64,000 bases of DNA from Albibacterium sp963696875 (GTDB lineage: Bacteria; Bacteroidota; Bacteroidia; Sphingobacteriales; Sphingobacteriaceae): contig CAVOLQ010000001.1 in NCBI GenBank assembly GCA_963696875.1, positions 372,001 through 436,000 of the forward strand, read 5' to 3'. The translations under genes were made by a program, and so were the position numbers. Positions 33,159-41,785 of this stretch are shown here, piece after piece (position 1 is the first letter of the stretch; each line of letters starts with the position of its first letter). The notes under the pieces are model-generated. The model worked only from the letters and a program-made list of their open reading frames with translations. It was not told where the DNA came from and made no database searches.

Positions 33159-33611
33159 TTATTGTACTTCTTTAATTTGGTAAGTCATGCCATTAAATAC
33201 CACTTTTTCTCCTGCTTGTTTGTCCTTAAAAGCTTGACCTAAAGGTGAACTTATGGAGATGATAAAATAATCCTTTTTATTCACTTGAACTTTTCCTATA
33301 GCTACGGCGAAAAAGAAATTGCCGTGATTTGTAATTGCCAAGCTACCATTTTGTATCGTCGTGAAATTGGTGTCTATGTTTATTCTCGACAATACTTGCT
33401 CCATCGTATGGGCTTCTGTTAATAGAAGCTCATTGCGAATGACCTCCTGCTGAACGATCTCTCTTGAAGTTTCATATTTATCACCTGCACTACTTTTTGA
33501 ATCGTCCTCCAAGCCAGCGCGGTTATCTGCCAAAGCTAATTCTGCAGTGTCTATTCGTTCTTTTACGTAGTCTATACAGGTATCAAGTAAAGCACTTTTT
33601 ATTTCTTTCAT
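33159..33611 (-). CDS. Gre-like transcription factor protein
   Basis: A 150-residue cytosolic protein with the layout of GreA/GreB: an N-terminal helical hairpin (about 1-80) with the acidic, Ser-rich tip segment GLEDDSKSSAGDKYETSR, and a C-terminal FKBP-like domain (VQVNKKDYFIISISSPLGQAF, AGEKVVFNGMTYQIKEV). Gre factors insert the coiled coil into the RNA polymerase secondary channel and stimulate transcript cleavage. In public databases such Bacteroidota proteins are sometimes mislabelled as 3-oxoacyl-ACP synthase. It is 21 bases downstream of the cupin gene and co-oriented, so it is likely co-transcribed. Confidence 0.82.
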   Translation of the reverse strand: MKEIKSALLDTCIDYVKERIDTAELALADNRAGLEDDSKSSAGDKYETSREIVQQEVIRNELLLTEAHTMEQVLSRINIDTNFTTIQNGSLAITNHGNFFFAVAIGKVQVNKKDYFIISISSPLGQAFKDKQAGEKVVFNGMTYQIKEVQ

Positions 33612-33632
33612 TTTATCTTAAATTCTAATTTT

Positions 33633-34508
33633 TTAATCGATCTTGATTTTTCTTTTCAGTGCACTGTCTGCTCTTTTATTTGCTTTGTCCACTTTGTATT
33701 GAAACCACTGGTCTTTAAATACTTTTCGCATGGTATTGTCGAAATGCCTAGTGATCATAAGATTTCTAAATCCACGCCAGCGGTCAATGGGTTTTGTAGG
33801 TAGTGCCCGTACACTAACCGAATACCCTTCTGTGACGTATTGAATGTAGTGCCAATAACCAGAAGGCATGAATAATGTCTCTCCTTCGTTGATTTCAGCT
33901 TCAAATCCTGACAAATATTTTAATGCCGGGAACTTAATATAGTCAGGATTTTTGAGATTGGCAGAACTATGAAAATTATAAGGCAGTTTATATAAAAGGT
34001 CAGACTGCTCTAATGGGAACAGCCATATTTTTTTAGTACCCTTAAACTGGGATAAAAATACATGAGACATATCAATGTCGAAATGATTTCTTGTGCTTGA
34101 ACCTTCTCCACCGAAAAATAGATAAGGCAACCATTTTATTACTTTTCCACCGGTTACATCATTGTAGTGGATGTCCTTTACCAGCTCTGGTTTTAGTTTC
34201 AGTAAGTTGAATAAAAAGATGCGCAGATCGGTTGGGTTATTTTCAATGAGATCCAGGTATTCTTTGAATTTCATTTTTTTTACTGGGGCACTTGCTGCTC
34301 GATCCAAAGAAGCATCTTCGCTGCCGTGGAGCTCTACAATATGCTCGCCGGCTATTTTTTTGAAATAGGGATAATCCCAGTCTTTCATTGCTGGACTATC
34401 CTGTTTTATGAAGTCGGTAAGAATTACTGGTTTCCCTGCGTTCAGGTAATTTGAGACGAAGTCTGTAGTGCTAATTCCAGTTATGCTATCAATTTTTTTT
34501 AATTGCAC
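33633..34508 (-). CDS. JmjC/cupin_8-like 2-oxoglutarate oxygenase
   Basis: This 291-residue protein resembles cupin_8/JmjC-type 2-oxoglutarate-dependent hydroxylases. A first metal ligand pair appears in RNHFDIDMSHVFLSQFKGTK (HxD), the second His in MPSGYWHYIQYV, and KIWLF plus SVSVRA fit the jelly-roll core. Relatives hydroxylate protein side chains (for example ribosomal proteins), but the target is not known here. GTG at 34508 is used as start because upstream sequence gives no better one. It precedes the Gre-like gene by 21 bases, so the two may act in one process; that is inference. The remaining 326-base gap to marR holds a hairpin and the marR promoter. Confidence 0.82.
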   Translation of the reverse strand: MQLKKIDSITGISTTDFVSNYLNAGKPVILTDFIKQDSPAMKDWDYPYFKKIAGEHIVELHGSEDASLDRAASAPVKKMKFKEYLDLIENNPTDLRIFLFNLLKLKPELVKDIHYNDVTGGKVIKWLPYLFFGGEGSSTRNHFDIDMSHVFLSQFKGTKKIWLFPLEQSDLLYKLPYNFHSSANLKNPDYIKFPALKYLSGFEAEINEGETLFMPSGYWHYIQYVTEGYSVSVRALPTKPIDRWRGFRNLMITRHFDNTMRKVFKDQWFQYKVDKANKRADSALKRKIKID

Positions 34509-34669
34509 GGTTTTTAAAAATTAGATACAATTTAGTGTAAAAAATTCACACCTTCACGGTAATTGTGAGAGTGTCCAAGTTTAATGAAAAAATTTATCAA
34601 AATCTAGTCCAATTTGTCTGAGTAAGGTAATGAAATCATCATTAAATTGAAAGACAAACAAGCCATAAT

Positions 34670-34695
34670 GCCCTCTTATGATCGTATTATGGCTT
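34670..34695. repeat. Perfect 10-bp inverted repeat in the cupin/marR intergenic region
   Basis: AAGCCATAAT (34670-34679) and ATTATGGCTT (34686-34695) pair perfectly around a six-base loop. There is only a short A/T run beside it, so its role as terminator is doubtful. The rest of the 34509-34834 gap is AT-rich sequence with no other structure that I can support apart from the marR promoter. Confidence 0.55.
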
Positions 34696-34780
34696 AAAAA
34701 TCCACCCAATGTTACGTGTTCATTAATATCATTAAAAATAGACAATAATTAATAACTTATTAAAAAAACTAATTAATTTC

Positions 34781-34812
34781 TTTGGATACTAAAACATTAA
34801 ACATTAAATTTG
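34781..34812 (+). promoter_or_regulatory. Bacteroidota promoter of the marR-fadNAE operon
   Basis: TTTG (34781-34784), a 20-base spacer and TAAATTTG (34805-34812) form a complete -33/-7 pair. The start codon of marR follows 22 bases later. The palindrome next to it overlaps the expected transcription start. Confidence 0.7.
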
Positions 34813-34813
34813 C

Positions 34814-34825
34814 TATGCAAGCATA
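34814..34825 (+). promoter_or_regulatory. Palindromic operator candidate, TATGCAAGCATA
   Basis: An inverted repeat TATGC-AA-GCATA begins one base after the -7 element, overlapping the likely transcription start. It is the reverse complement of the site at 5959-5970 upstream of another acyl-CoA dehydrogenase gene. MarR proteins often bind such palindromes and repress their own gene, so this is a candidate autoregulatory site; binding is inferred. Confidence 0.6.
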
Positions 34826-34834
34826 ATAAATAAT

Positions 34835-35272
34835 ATGGCTCAAGACAATACAATTGATTATTACCTAAAGGCTGCATGGCAATCTGTAGTGAATGCCTAT
34901 AATCAAGAAGCTTCTAAGTTTGGAATAACCCAAGCTTCAGGATACGTATTGATAAATATTTCGAAAGAGGGTACTGCAGTTTCTCAAATAGCTAGTCTTT
35001 TAGGAGTTCGTTCCACTAGCTTGTCTCGCATATTAAATAGTATGGAAAAGCAAGGCCTAATTTATAGGGAAGCAGATGTGCATGATAAGCGTTCGGTAAA
35101 AGTTTTTTTGACCAGTTTGGGCATGGGAAAAAGGATATTGGCTGTACAGGTGGTAAAAGATTTTAACGAATATTTAATTCAAAACTTTAGTGAAAGGGAG
35201 CGCATTCGTATGGCGGAGATTTTGCAAAAAATAAACAAGCTTGCGCAACAGTATGCATTGGAAAAGAAGTGA
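34835..35272 (+). CDS. MarR family transcriptional regulator
   Basis: A 145-residue winged-helix regulator. The helix-turn-helix is visible in AVSQIASLLGVRSTSLSRIL followed by the wing MEKQGLIYREADVHDKRSVK with the conserved D-x-R-S pattern. It is 28-43 bases upstream of the fadN gene and co-oriented, and its promoter has a palindrome shared with another acyl-CoA dehydrogenase gene. It probably represses fatty-acid degradation and is released by an acyl-CoA or related ligand; the ligand is not shown by the sequence. Such a MarR-fad arrangement is common in Bacteroidota as far as I recall. Confidence 0.92.
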   Translation: MAQDNTIDYYLKAAWQSVVNAYNQEASKFGITQASGYVLINISKEGTAVSQIASLLGVRSTSLSRILNSMEKQGLIYREADVHDKRSVKVFLTSLGMGKRILAVQVVKDFNEYLIQNFSERERIRMAEILQKINKLAQQYALEKK

Positions 35273-35315
35273 TAAATACAGTTACTAGCTTTACTGGTCT
35301 GTGAAAATTAACGAT

Positions 35316-37739
35316 ATGAATAGAAGTATTAAAAGAGTAGCCGTTTTAGGCTCTGGAGTAATGGGCTCTAGGATTGCATGTCACTTCGCAAATATTGGGG
35401 TTGAAGTGTTATTGCTTGATATTATACCCGCCAATCAATTGCCAGATGAAGAGAAAAAGGGGTTTACTCTTCAAGACTCTGTCGTAAGGAATAGGATTGT
35501 TGACCAGCATTTGGCTTCTGTAATTAAGTCGAATCCATCTCCTATTTTTAGTAAGAAAGTGCTGAACCTTATTCAGACTGGGAATTTTGAAGATAACTTA
35601 AAAGATATTGCTTTTGCTGATTGGGTTATTGAAGTGATTGTTGAACGATTAGATATTAAGAAGCAACTTTTTGATAAAGTTGAACAGTTTCGTAAACCCG
35701 GAACATTGATTACTTCCAATACCTCCGGGATTCCAATTCATTTGATGACGGAAGGGCGATCGGAGGATTTTAAGGCCCATTTCTGTGGAACCCATTTTTT
35801 TAATCCCCCTCGATATTTAAGACTCTTGGAAATTATTCCTGCTCATGATACGAAGTCAGAGATCGTTGATTTCTTGATGCACTATGGGGATAAGTTTTTA
35901 GGAAAAACTACTGTACTATGTAAAGATACCCCTGCTTTTATTGGGAATCGTATTGGAGTTTATGCGATGTTGGCCTTAACTCATTTGGTTGAAAAGCTAG
36001 ACTTTAGCGTTGAAGAAGTTGATAAGTTTACTGGACCAGCATTGGGAAGGCCGAAGTCTGCCACGTTTAGGACCGCAGATGTAGTAGGATTGGACACCTT
36101 AGTGAATGTAGCTAAAGGTCTTTATGAGAACGCAAATGAAGATGAAGCAAGGGAGGTTTTTAACCTGCCGGCTTATGTTCAGAAAATGGTTGAAAATAAG
36201 TGGTTAGGCGAAAAATCGCAACAGGGCTTCTACAAGAAGGTGAAACGGGAAGATGGAAAAAGCGAAATACTAGCGCTCAATTTAAAAACATTAGAGTACC
36301 GAGTTCAAGAGAAAGTGAAGTCAGCTACTTTAGAAACTACTAAGCCTGTTGAGAATATTCGCCAGCGCATGAAAGTTTTCGAAAGTGGTAAGGATAAGGC
36401 TGGAGAATTGTTCCGTGCAGCAAATTATCCTCTATTTGAGTATGCTTCAAATCGTATCCCTGAAATATCGGATGAGTTATATCGGATTGATGATGCCATA
36501 CGTGCGGGATTCGGATGGGAGTTAGGGCCTTTTGAAATTTGGGATGCCCTTGGAGTTAAAGAGACCGTAAAGAATATCGAAGCTGCAGAAAAAATACTTC
36601 CGGGACAAAGAGGTAAAGTTGCCACTTGGGTATACGAAATGCTTGAAGCAGGAAATGAAAGCTTTTATAAGTTGGAACATGGGGTAAAACATTTTTATGA
36701 TATCCCTACTAAAACTTATAAGGTAGTTCCCGGTGCAGATGAATACATTGTATTAGATAATATCAGGGACAAGAATACCCTTTGGAAAAATAGTGGAGTT
36801 AGTATTATTGACCTAGGGGATGGCATTTTAAATGCTGAGATTCACACGAAGATGAATACCATTGGTGGCGATGTGATTCAAGGAATTAATAAAGCAATTG
36901 ATCTGGCTGAAAAAGAGTATAAAGGGTTAGTCATAGCTAATGACGGTGCTAATTTTTCGGCTGGAGCGAATATTGGAATGGTCTTTATGTTGGCTGTTGA
37001 GCAGGAATATGACGAGCTTAATATGGCGGTAAAGATGTTTCAAGATGCGTCTATGCGACTTCGTTATTCTTCTATTCCAGTTGTTGTTGCTCCTTTTAAT
37101 CTCACTTTAGGTGGAGGCTGTGAGTTTTCTATGCATGCTGATTTCGTTCAGCTTCATGCGGAAACCTATATGGGCTTGGTTGAATTTGGAGTGGGCGTTA
37201 TTCCTGGCGGTGGCGGCTCAAAGGAGTTTGCTTTACGCGCCTCAGATGAATACGATGAGCGGAATATAGATCAGAATGTTTTGAAAGAACGGTTTTTAAC
37301 TATCGGACAGGCCAAAGTATCTACTTCAGCTCAAGAAGCTTTTGAGTTGGGATACCTACAGGAAGGGAAATTTGCTATCACCATGAATAGAAGCAGATTA
37401 ATTGCGGATGCGAAAGAAAAAGCGCTAGAGTTAGCAGCAGGCTATACGCAACCCGTTCGCCGCAAGGATATTAAGGTATTGGGGAATCAAGGATTAGGAA
37501 TTCTATATGCCGGAGCGAATTCTATGCAGGCAGGAAATTATATTTCTGAGCATGATAAATTAATCTCCGAGAAATTAGGGTGGGTTATGTGTGGAGGAGA
37601 TTTGTCTAGTCCGACGGAAGTGTCTGAACAGTATCTTTTAGATCTTGAACGCAAAGAGTTTTTATCCCTTGTGGGTCAAAAGAAAACACTGGAAAGAATT
37701 CAGTTTATGTTAACCAAGGGTAAACCTTTAAGAAATTAA
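35316..37739 (+). CDS. fadN: 3-hydroxyacyl-CoA dehydrogenase/enoyl-CoA hydratase (FadN-type)
   Basis: This bifunctional enzyme hydrates enoyl-CoA and oxidises 3-hydroxyacyl-CoA with NAD+ in beta-oxidation. The order is dehydrogenase first, hydratase last, as in Bacillus FadN (YusL) rather than E. coli FadB. The NAD site VAVLGSGVMGSRIACHFANI is near the start, the dehydrogenase core has HFFNPPRYLRLLEIIP, and the C-terminal crotonase domain has GANFSAGANIGMVF and LGGGCEFSMHADFVQLHAET with GVIPGGGGSKEF. I chose ATG 35316, though GTG 35301 is possible. The product is about 807 residues. fadA follows after four bases and fadE after a short gap, forming a fadNAE operon. Confidence 0.94.
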   Translation: MNRSIKRVAVLGSGVMGSRIACHFANIGVEVLLLDIIPANQLPDEEKKGFTLQDSVVRNRIVDQHLASVIKSNPSPIFSKKVLNLIQTGNFEDNLKDIAFADWVIEVIVERLDIKKQLFDKVEQFRKPGTLITSNTSGIPIHLMTEGRSEDFKAHFCGTHFFNPPRYLRLLEIIPAHDTKSEIVDFLMHYGDKFLGKTTVLCKDTPAFIGNRIGVYAMLALTHLVEKLDFSVEEVDKFTGPALGRPKSATFRTADVVGLDTLVNVAKGLYENANEDEAREVFNLPAYVQKMVENKWLGEKSQQGFYKKVKREDGKSEILALNLKTLEYRVQEKVKSATLETTKPVENIRQRMKVFESGKDKAGELFRAANYPLFEYASNRIPEISDELYRIDDAIRAGFGWELGPFEIWDALGVKETVKNIEAAEKILPGQRGKVATWVYEMLEAGNESFYKLEHGVKHFYDIPTKTYKVVPGADEYIVLDNIRDKNTLWKNSGVSIIDLGDGILNAEIHTKMNTIGGDVIQGINKAIDLAEKEYKGLVIANDGANFSAGANIGMVFMLAVEQEYDELNMAVKMFQDASMRLRYSSIPVVVAPFNLTLGGGCEFSMHADFVQLHAETYMGLVEFGVGVIPGGGGSKEFALRASDEYDERNIDQNVLKERFLTIGQAKVSTSAQEAFELGYLQEGKFAITMNRSRLIADAKEKALELAAGYTQPVRRKDIKVLGNQGLGILYAGANSMQAGNYISEHDKLISEKLGWVMCGGDLSSPTEVSEQYLLDLERKEFLSLVGQKKTLERIQFMLTKGKPLRN

Positions 37740-37743
37740 GAAA

Positions 37744-38919
37744 ATGGAAGCATACATTATTGCAGGATATAGAACGGCAGTTGGGAAAGCACCACGTGGA
37801 GCGTTTAGGTTTACAAGAGCGGATGACTTAGCAACAGATGTGATAAAACATTTGATAGCCTCTGTGCCTAATTTGGATGTGGAAGAAATTGATGACGTAA
37901 TTGTTGGAAACGCAACACCTGAAGGAGAGCAAGGGCTAAATATTGGTAGAATGATTTCCTTGATGGGCTTGGATACCGACAAGGTGCCTGGTGTTACTGT
38001 CAATCGTTATTGTGCATCGGGATTGGAAACTATCGCGACTGCAGTTGCAAAAATTAAAGCTGGAATGGCGGATGTGATCATCGCTGGTGGGGTAGAAGTA
38101 ATGTCCGGAATGCCTTTTGGCGGTTGGAAAATTGCGCCCAATCCTCGGATAGCTAAGGAGCATCCAGAATGGTATTGGGGAATGGGTTTAACAGCTGAGG
38201 CTGTTGCCAAAGAATATAAAGTGAGTAGAGAAGATCAGGATCGGTTTTCTTTGAAGTCCCATCAGCGAGCATTAGATGCGATTAGTAACGGCCGTTTTAA
38301 AGATGATATCGTACCGGTTACAGTTAAAGAGACCTATTTGGAAGGAGGAAAGAAGCTCCAAACACGCGAATATATAGTAGATACGGATGAAGGGCCCCGT
38401 GCAGATACAAGTTTAGAGCGTTTAGCTGCTTTAAAGTCGGTATTCGCAGCAGGTGGTAGTGTTACCGCCGGAAACTCTTCTCAAACATCTGATGGTGCGG
38501 CCTTTGTTCTAGTGGTTTCTGAGGCGAAATTAAAGGAATTGAATGTTGAACCCATTGCTCGATTAGTAAGTTATAGTGTTGCTGGGGTTCCACCTCGAAT
38601 TATGGGGATTGGGCCAATTGAAGCCATTCCTAAAGCCTTAAAGCAAGCTGGAATTAAGTTGGAAGAGATTGATCTCATCGAACTTAACGAAGCTTTTGCA
38701 TCTCAATCCCTCGCAGTAATTCGCGAATTGGGCTTGAATCAAGATATTCTTAATGTAAATGGAGGAGCGATTTCTCTAGGGCATCCACTTGGTTGTACAG
38801 GAGCAAAATTGTCTGTTCAGGTTTTAAATGAACTGAAACGTAGAAAGCAGAAGTATGGGATGGTGACGATGTGCGTAGGGACAGGGCAAGGGGCAGCAGG
38901 GATATTTGAGATGCTGTAA
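37744..38919 (+). CDS. fadA: Acetyl-CoA acyltransferase (thiolase)
   Basis: This thiolase carries out the last step of beta-oxidation, cleaving 3-ketoacyl-CoA with CoA. The 391-residue length is usual. The acylated Cys is in VNRYCASGLETIATA, the His in NGGAISLGHPLGCTGAKL, and the C-terminal Cys in MVTMCVGTGQGAAGIFEML. NEAFASQSLAVIREL is a further family mark. It is four bases downstream of fadN and 70 bases before fadE; the space before fadE contains a heptamer repeat and a TA run. Confidence 0.96.
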   Translation: MEAYIIAGYRTAVGKAPRGAFRFTRADDLATDVIKHLIASVPNLDVEEIDDVIVGNATPEGEQGLNIGRMISLMGLDTDKVPGVTVNRYCASGLETIATAVAKIKAGMADVIIAGGVEVMSGMPFGGWKIAPNPRIAKEHPEWYWGMGLTAEAVAKEYKVSREDQDRFSLKSHQRALDAISNGRFKDDIVPVTVKETYLEGGKKLQTREYIVDTDEGPRADTSLERLAALKSVFAAGGSVTAGNSSQTSDGAAFVLVVSEAKLKELNVEPIARLVSYSVAGVPPRIMGIGPIEAIPKALKQAGIKLEEIDLIELNEAFASQSLAVIRELGLNQDILNVNGGAISLGHPLGCTGAKLSVQVLNELKRRKQKYGMVTMCVGTGQGAAGIFEML

Positions 38920-38923
38920 GTAT

Positions 38924-38951
38924 AGGTTTTAGGTGTTAGGCATTAGGTTGG
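38924..38951. repeat. TTAGG-type heptamer repeat between fadA and fadE
   Basis: Seven-base units AGGTTTT, AGGTGTT, AGGCATT, AGGTTGG begin five bases after the fadA stop. They share an AGG core with period seven. A run of TA dinucleotides and a 10-base palindrome ATCTATAGAT follow, up to the fadE start at 38990. Confidence 0.65.
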
Positions 38952-38989
38952 ATAATTAAAGATATATATATATATAATAATCTATAGAT

Positions 38990-40768
38990 ATGAAAGGAAC
39001 AATTAAAGGTGGAGAGTTTGTAATTCGTGAAACCTCTTATCAGGATGTCTTCATTCCTGAAGAATTTGATGAAGAGCAATTAATGATTAAAAAAACTTGT
39101 GAAGACTTTATTGAGGCTGAAGTTTTGCCTAATTTGGATCGAATAGATGCTCAAGAGGAAGGATTGATGGTTGAGTTATTGGATAAAGCTGGCCAATTGG
39201 GGATTTTGGGAGTTTCTATTCCTGAGCAATACGGTGGATTTGGGAAGAATTTTAATACTTCCATGCTGGTTACTGATGCGGTTGGAGCAGGGCACTCTTT
39301 TGCAGTGGCTTTATCCGCTCACACTGGAATTGGGACCCTTCCTATTTTATATTACGGGAACGATGCTCAAAAAGAGATGTATATTCCTAAATTAAGTACA
39401 GGAGAGCTTAAAGCCGCCTATTGTTTAACAGAGCCAAATGCGGGTTCAGATGCAAATTCTGGAACTACATCTGCTAAATTGAATGCGGATGGAACACATT
39501 ATCTTCTGAACGGACAAAAAATGTGGATCACGAATGGCGGTTTTGCAGATATCTTTATAGTCTTTGCAAAAATAGATGACGATAAGAATCTTTCGGCCTT
39601 CATTATAGAACGTGAATTTGGTGGGATTGCCATGAACCCAGAAGAACATAAGATGGGTATTAAGGGATCTTCTACGCGTCAAGTCTTTTTTAATGATTGC
39701 CCGGTACCTGTAAAGAACCTTCTTTCTGAAAGAGGAAACGGGTTCAAAATAGCCGTAAATATTCTGAATATTGGTCGTATTAAGCTAGGTGCTGCTGCCA
39801 TCGGCTCATCCAGAAAGGTGATTGATAAAGCTATTAATTACTCCAATGAGCGCGTTCAATTTAATCTTCAAATTTCGAAGTTCGGGGCAATCAGGCATAA
39901 GCTCGCTGAAATGGTTGTTCGTAATTTTGCTGTAGAGAGCGCCAGCTATCGCGCGGGTCAAAACATTGATGATGCCTATGAAAGTTTAGTCGCAGAAGGA
40001 ATGGATACAGCAAAAGCTAAACTTAAGTCAACAGAGGCTTTTGCCATCGAGTGTGCTATAATAAAAGTATGGGGTTCAGAGATGTTAGATTATGTAGTGG
40101 ATGAAGGTGTGCAGATTTATGGTGGGATGGGCTATTCAGCCGATGCACCTATGGAACGTGCTTACCGAGATTCAAGAATAAACCGGATATTCGAAGGTAC
40201 AAATGAAGTAAACCGTTTGTTGATTGTAGATATGCTTTTGAAGCGTGCTATGAAAGGTGAATTGGATTTAATGGGACCGGCACAAGCTGTCGCCGGCGAA
40301 CTAATGTCCATTCCTGATTTTGGCGAAGAAGATACTGCCCTATTTGCTTACGAAAAGAAAATTTTAGCCAACTTGAAGAAAGTAGGCTTGATGATCGCAG
40401 GGGCTGCGGTTCAAAAGTTAATGATGACACTGTCTAAAGAACAGGAAATACTAATGAATATTGCGGATATTATTGGTTATGTTTATTTAGCGGAATCAAC
40501 CATACTTCGCGTAGAGAAGTTAGTTGAGATGAAAGGTGAAGAGGCTGTAAAAGGACAAATTGATATTGCGAAAGTTTATCTTAATGATGTGGTCGATCAA
40601 GTTTATTTAGCCGGGAAAAATGCGTTATATTCTTTTGCGGAAGGTGACGAATTAAAAATGATGCTTATTGGATTAAGGAGATTTACAAAAGTTGAACCCT
40701 TTAATAGCAAAGAGGGGCGTCAACGCATCGCTAAGCAATTGATTGAAGCCAATAAGTATTGTTATTGA
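38990..40768 (+). CDS. fadE: Acyl-CoA dehydrogenase, long form (FadE-type)
   Basis: A 592-residue FAD acyl-CoA dehydrogenase, longer than the 378-residue enzyme at 6 kb because of a C-terminal helical extension (from about 400) like that of VLCAD-type and Bacillus FadE (YusJ) proteins. Motifs are AAYCLTEPNAGSDANSGTT, MWITNGGFADIFIVFAK and FEGTNEVNRLLIVDMLLKRA, the Glu there being the likely catalytic base. It oxidises acyl-CoA in the first step of beta-oxidation, with electrons passed to ETF. It is the third gene of the marR-fadNAE operon. Chain-length preference is not certain, but the FadNAE context suggests long to medium chains. Confidence 0.94.
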   Translation: MKGTIKGGEFVIRETSYQDVFIPEEFDEEQLMIKKTCEDFIEAEVLPNLDRIDAQEEGLMVELLDKAGQLGILGVSIPEQYGGFGKNFNTSMLVTDAVGAGHSFAVALSAHTGIGTLPILYYGNDAQKEMYIPKLSTGELKAAYCLTEPNAGSDANSGTTSAKLNADGTHYLLNGQKMWITNGGFADIFIVFAKIDDDKNLSAFIIEREFGGIAMNPEEHKMGIKGSSTRQVFFNDCPVPVKNLLSERGNGFKIAVNILNIGRIKLGAAAIGSSRKVIDKAINYSNERVQFNLQISKFGAIRHKLAEMVVRNFAVESASYRAGQNIDDAYESLVAEGMDTAKAKLKSTEAFAIECAIIKVWGSEMLDYVVDEGVQIYGGMGYSADAPMERAYRDSRINRIFEGTNEVNRLLIVDMLLKRAMKGELDLMGPAQAVAGELMSIPDFGEEDTALFAYEKKILANLKKVGLMIAGAAVQKLMMTLSKEQEILMNIADIIGYVYLAESTILRVEKLVEMKGEEAVKGQIDIAKVYLNDVVDQVYLAGKNALYSFAEGDELKMMLIGLRRFTKVEPFNSKEGRQRIAKQLIEANKYCY

Positions 40769-40936
40769 TTCTGTAGTTGAAGCCAAACACGTGGTTTAAA
40801 AATTCATGTATTTAATTTTGTCTGAAATACGATATGCGATGTAGCGTTTGCTCATCGGTTATCGTATTAGTTGGGATGATCTATTTTAATATCTTGTTAA
40901 AAAATGTTAATTCACCCAATTAATCAATAAAATAAA

Positions 40937-40944
40937 TAACTTTG
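40937..40944 (+). promoter_or_regulatory. -7 element upstream of the FKBP lipoprotein pair
   Basis: TAACTTTG matches TAnnTTTG. The start codon is 188 bases downstream at 41133, so the mRNA would have a long leader that contains the hairpin at 41041-41108. No -33 element with the right spacing was seen. Confidence 0.5.
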
Positions 40945-41040
40945 CGTTATTAATGATGAGTACATCATGCGTTGTCATTCTTAAAAACTGATATTAATAG
41001 GTCTCACATGACAGCTTCATCACTATATATAAAATACTCC

Positions 41041-41108
41041 AATGAAACCATCATGAGCTCGCGAAACTTACAAACTGAAAATGAATAAATACTCATGATC
41101 GTTTCATT
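41041..41108 (+). repeat. 17-bp near-perfect inverted repeat in the FKBP mRNA leader
   Basis: The arms 41041-41057 and 41092-41108 pair over 17 bases with one mismatch; the loop is 34 bases. It is inside the 364-base gap 40769-41132, between the -7 element and the start codon. The rest of the gap is AT-rich with no gene. It could be an RNA structure controlling expression, or an intergenic repeat. Confidence 0.75.
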
Positions 41109-41132
41109 ACCATTAAAAAACAATTTATTCCA

Positions 41133-41750
41133 ATGAAAAATTCTATTAAAATATTCTTTGTTCTGGTTTTAGCTTTAGGTTTATTTTCATGCATGAAAAG
41201 CAATCCTTATGAGATATATGACGGACAAGCGATGCTAGAAAAAGAGGCGCCCTTATTAAAAGAATATGTTGAAACTACAGTAGGCTTAGAAGACGCAACG
41301 CTTGATAAGGAAACAGGAATTTGGTATAAAATAATTCAAGAAGGAGTTAAGGTAGGAGAAGAAGGCTTTTATACTTACAAAATTACAAATACTGGAAATA
41401 CCGAGGCCCGTATTGAGGCTCCTATTATTGGCGTTAAATATGCAGGTAAGCTAGTATCTAACGGGGTTGTTTTTGATAAAAAGGAAGAGGCTTATGAATT
41501 TTCTTTGGGGGGGGTAATATCTGGATGGCAAGCGGGTTTTTTACCTAAAACCATTAAAGACGAGCAAGGTAAAGTGCACCAAGCAGGTGGACTTACTGAA
41601 TTTGGTCTTCAAAAGAACTCTAAGATAAGATTGGTAATACCATCTCCTTATGCTTATCAGAATAGTGAGCGACAAGGCATACCTGCCAATTCTCCTTTAG
41701 ATTTCACCATTGAAGTGGTAAAGGTGACATCACCTGCGAAACCTCAATAA
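41133..41750 (+). CDS. FKBP-type peptidyl-prolyl isomerase lipoprotein
   Basis: A 205-residue lipoprotein; the signal ends LFSC (Cys 20). The C-terminal half is an FKBP-like domain: GIWYKIIQEG starts it, then PIIGVKYAGKLVSNGVVFDK, GGVISGWQAGFL and IRLVIPSPYAYQ, with PANSPLDFTIEVVKV at the end. Such proteins sit in the periplasm or on the outer membrane and assist proline isomerisation in folding. It is followed after 35 bases by a related gene on the same strand and is preceded by a long leader with a hairpin. Catalytic residues of FKBP are only partly conserved by eye, so activity is not certain. Confidence 0.85.
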   Translation: MKNSIKIFFVLVLALGLFSCMKSNPYEIYDGQAMLEKEAPLLKEYVETTVGLEDATLDKETGIWYKIIQEGVKVGEEGFYTYKITNTGNTEARIEAPIIGVKYAGKLVSNGVVFDKKEEAYEFSLGGVISGWQAGFLPKTIKDEQGKVHQAGGLTEFGLQKNSKIRLVIPSPYAYQNSERQGIPANSPLDFTIEVVKVTSPAKPQ

Positions 41751-41785
41751 TAAAACTTAGCGTTTTAATTTAGATTATACAATAG

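Noticed and set aside
38952..38990. TA dinucleotide run before fadE as a regulatory site
   Set aside because: Simple AT-rich sequence; no promoter consensus, and fadE is likely read through from fadA.
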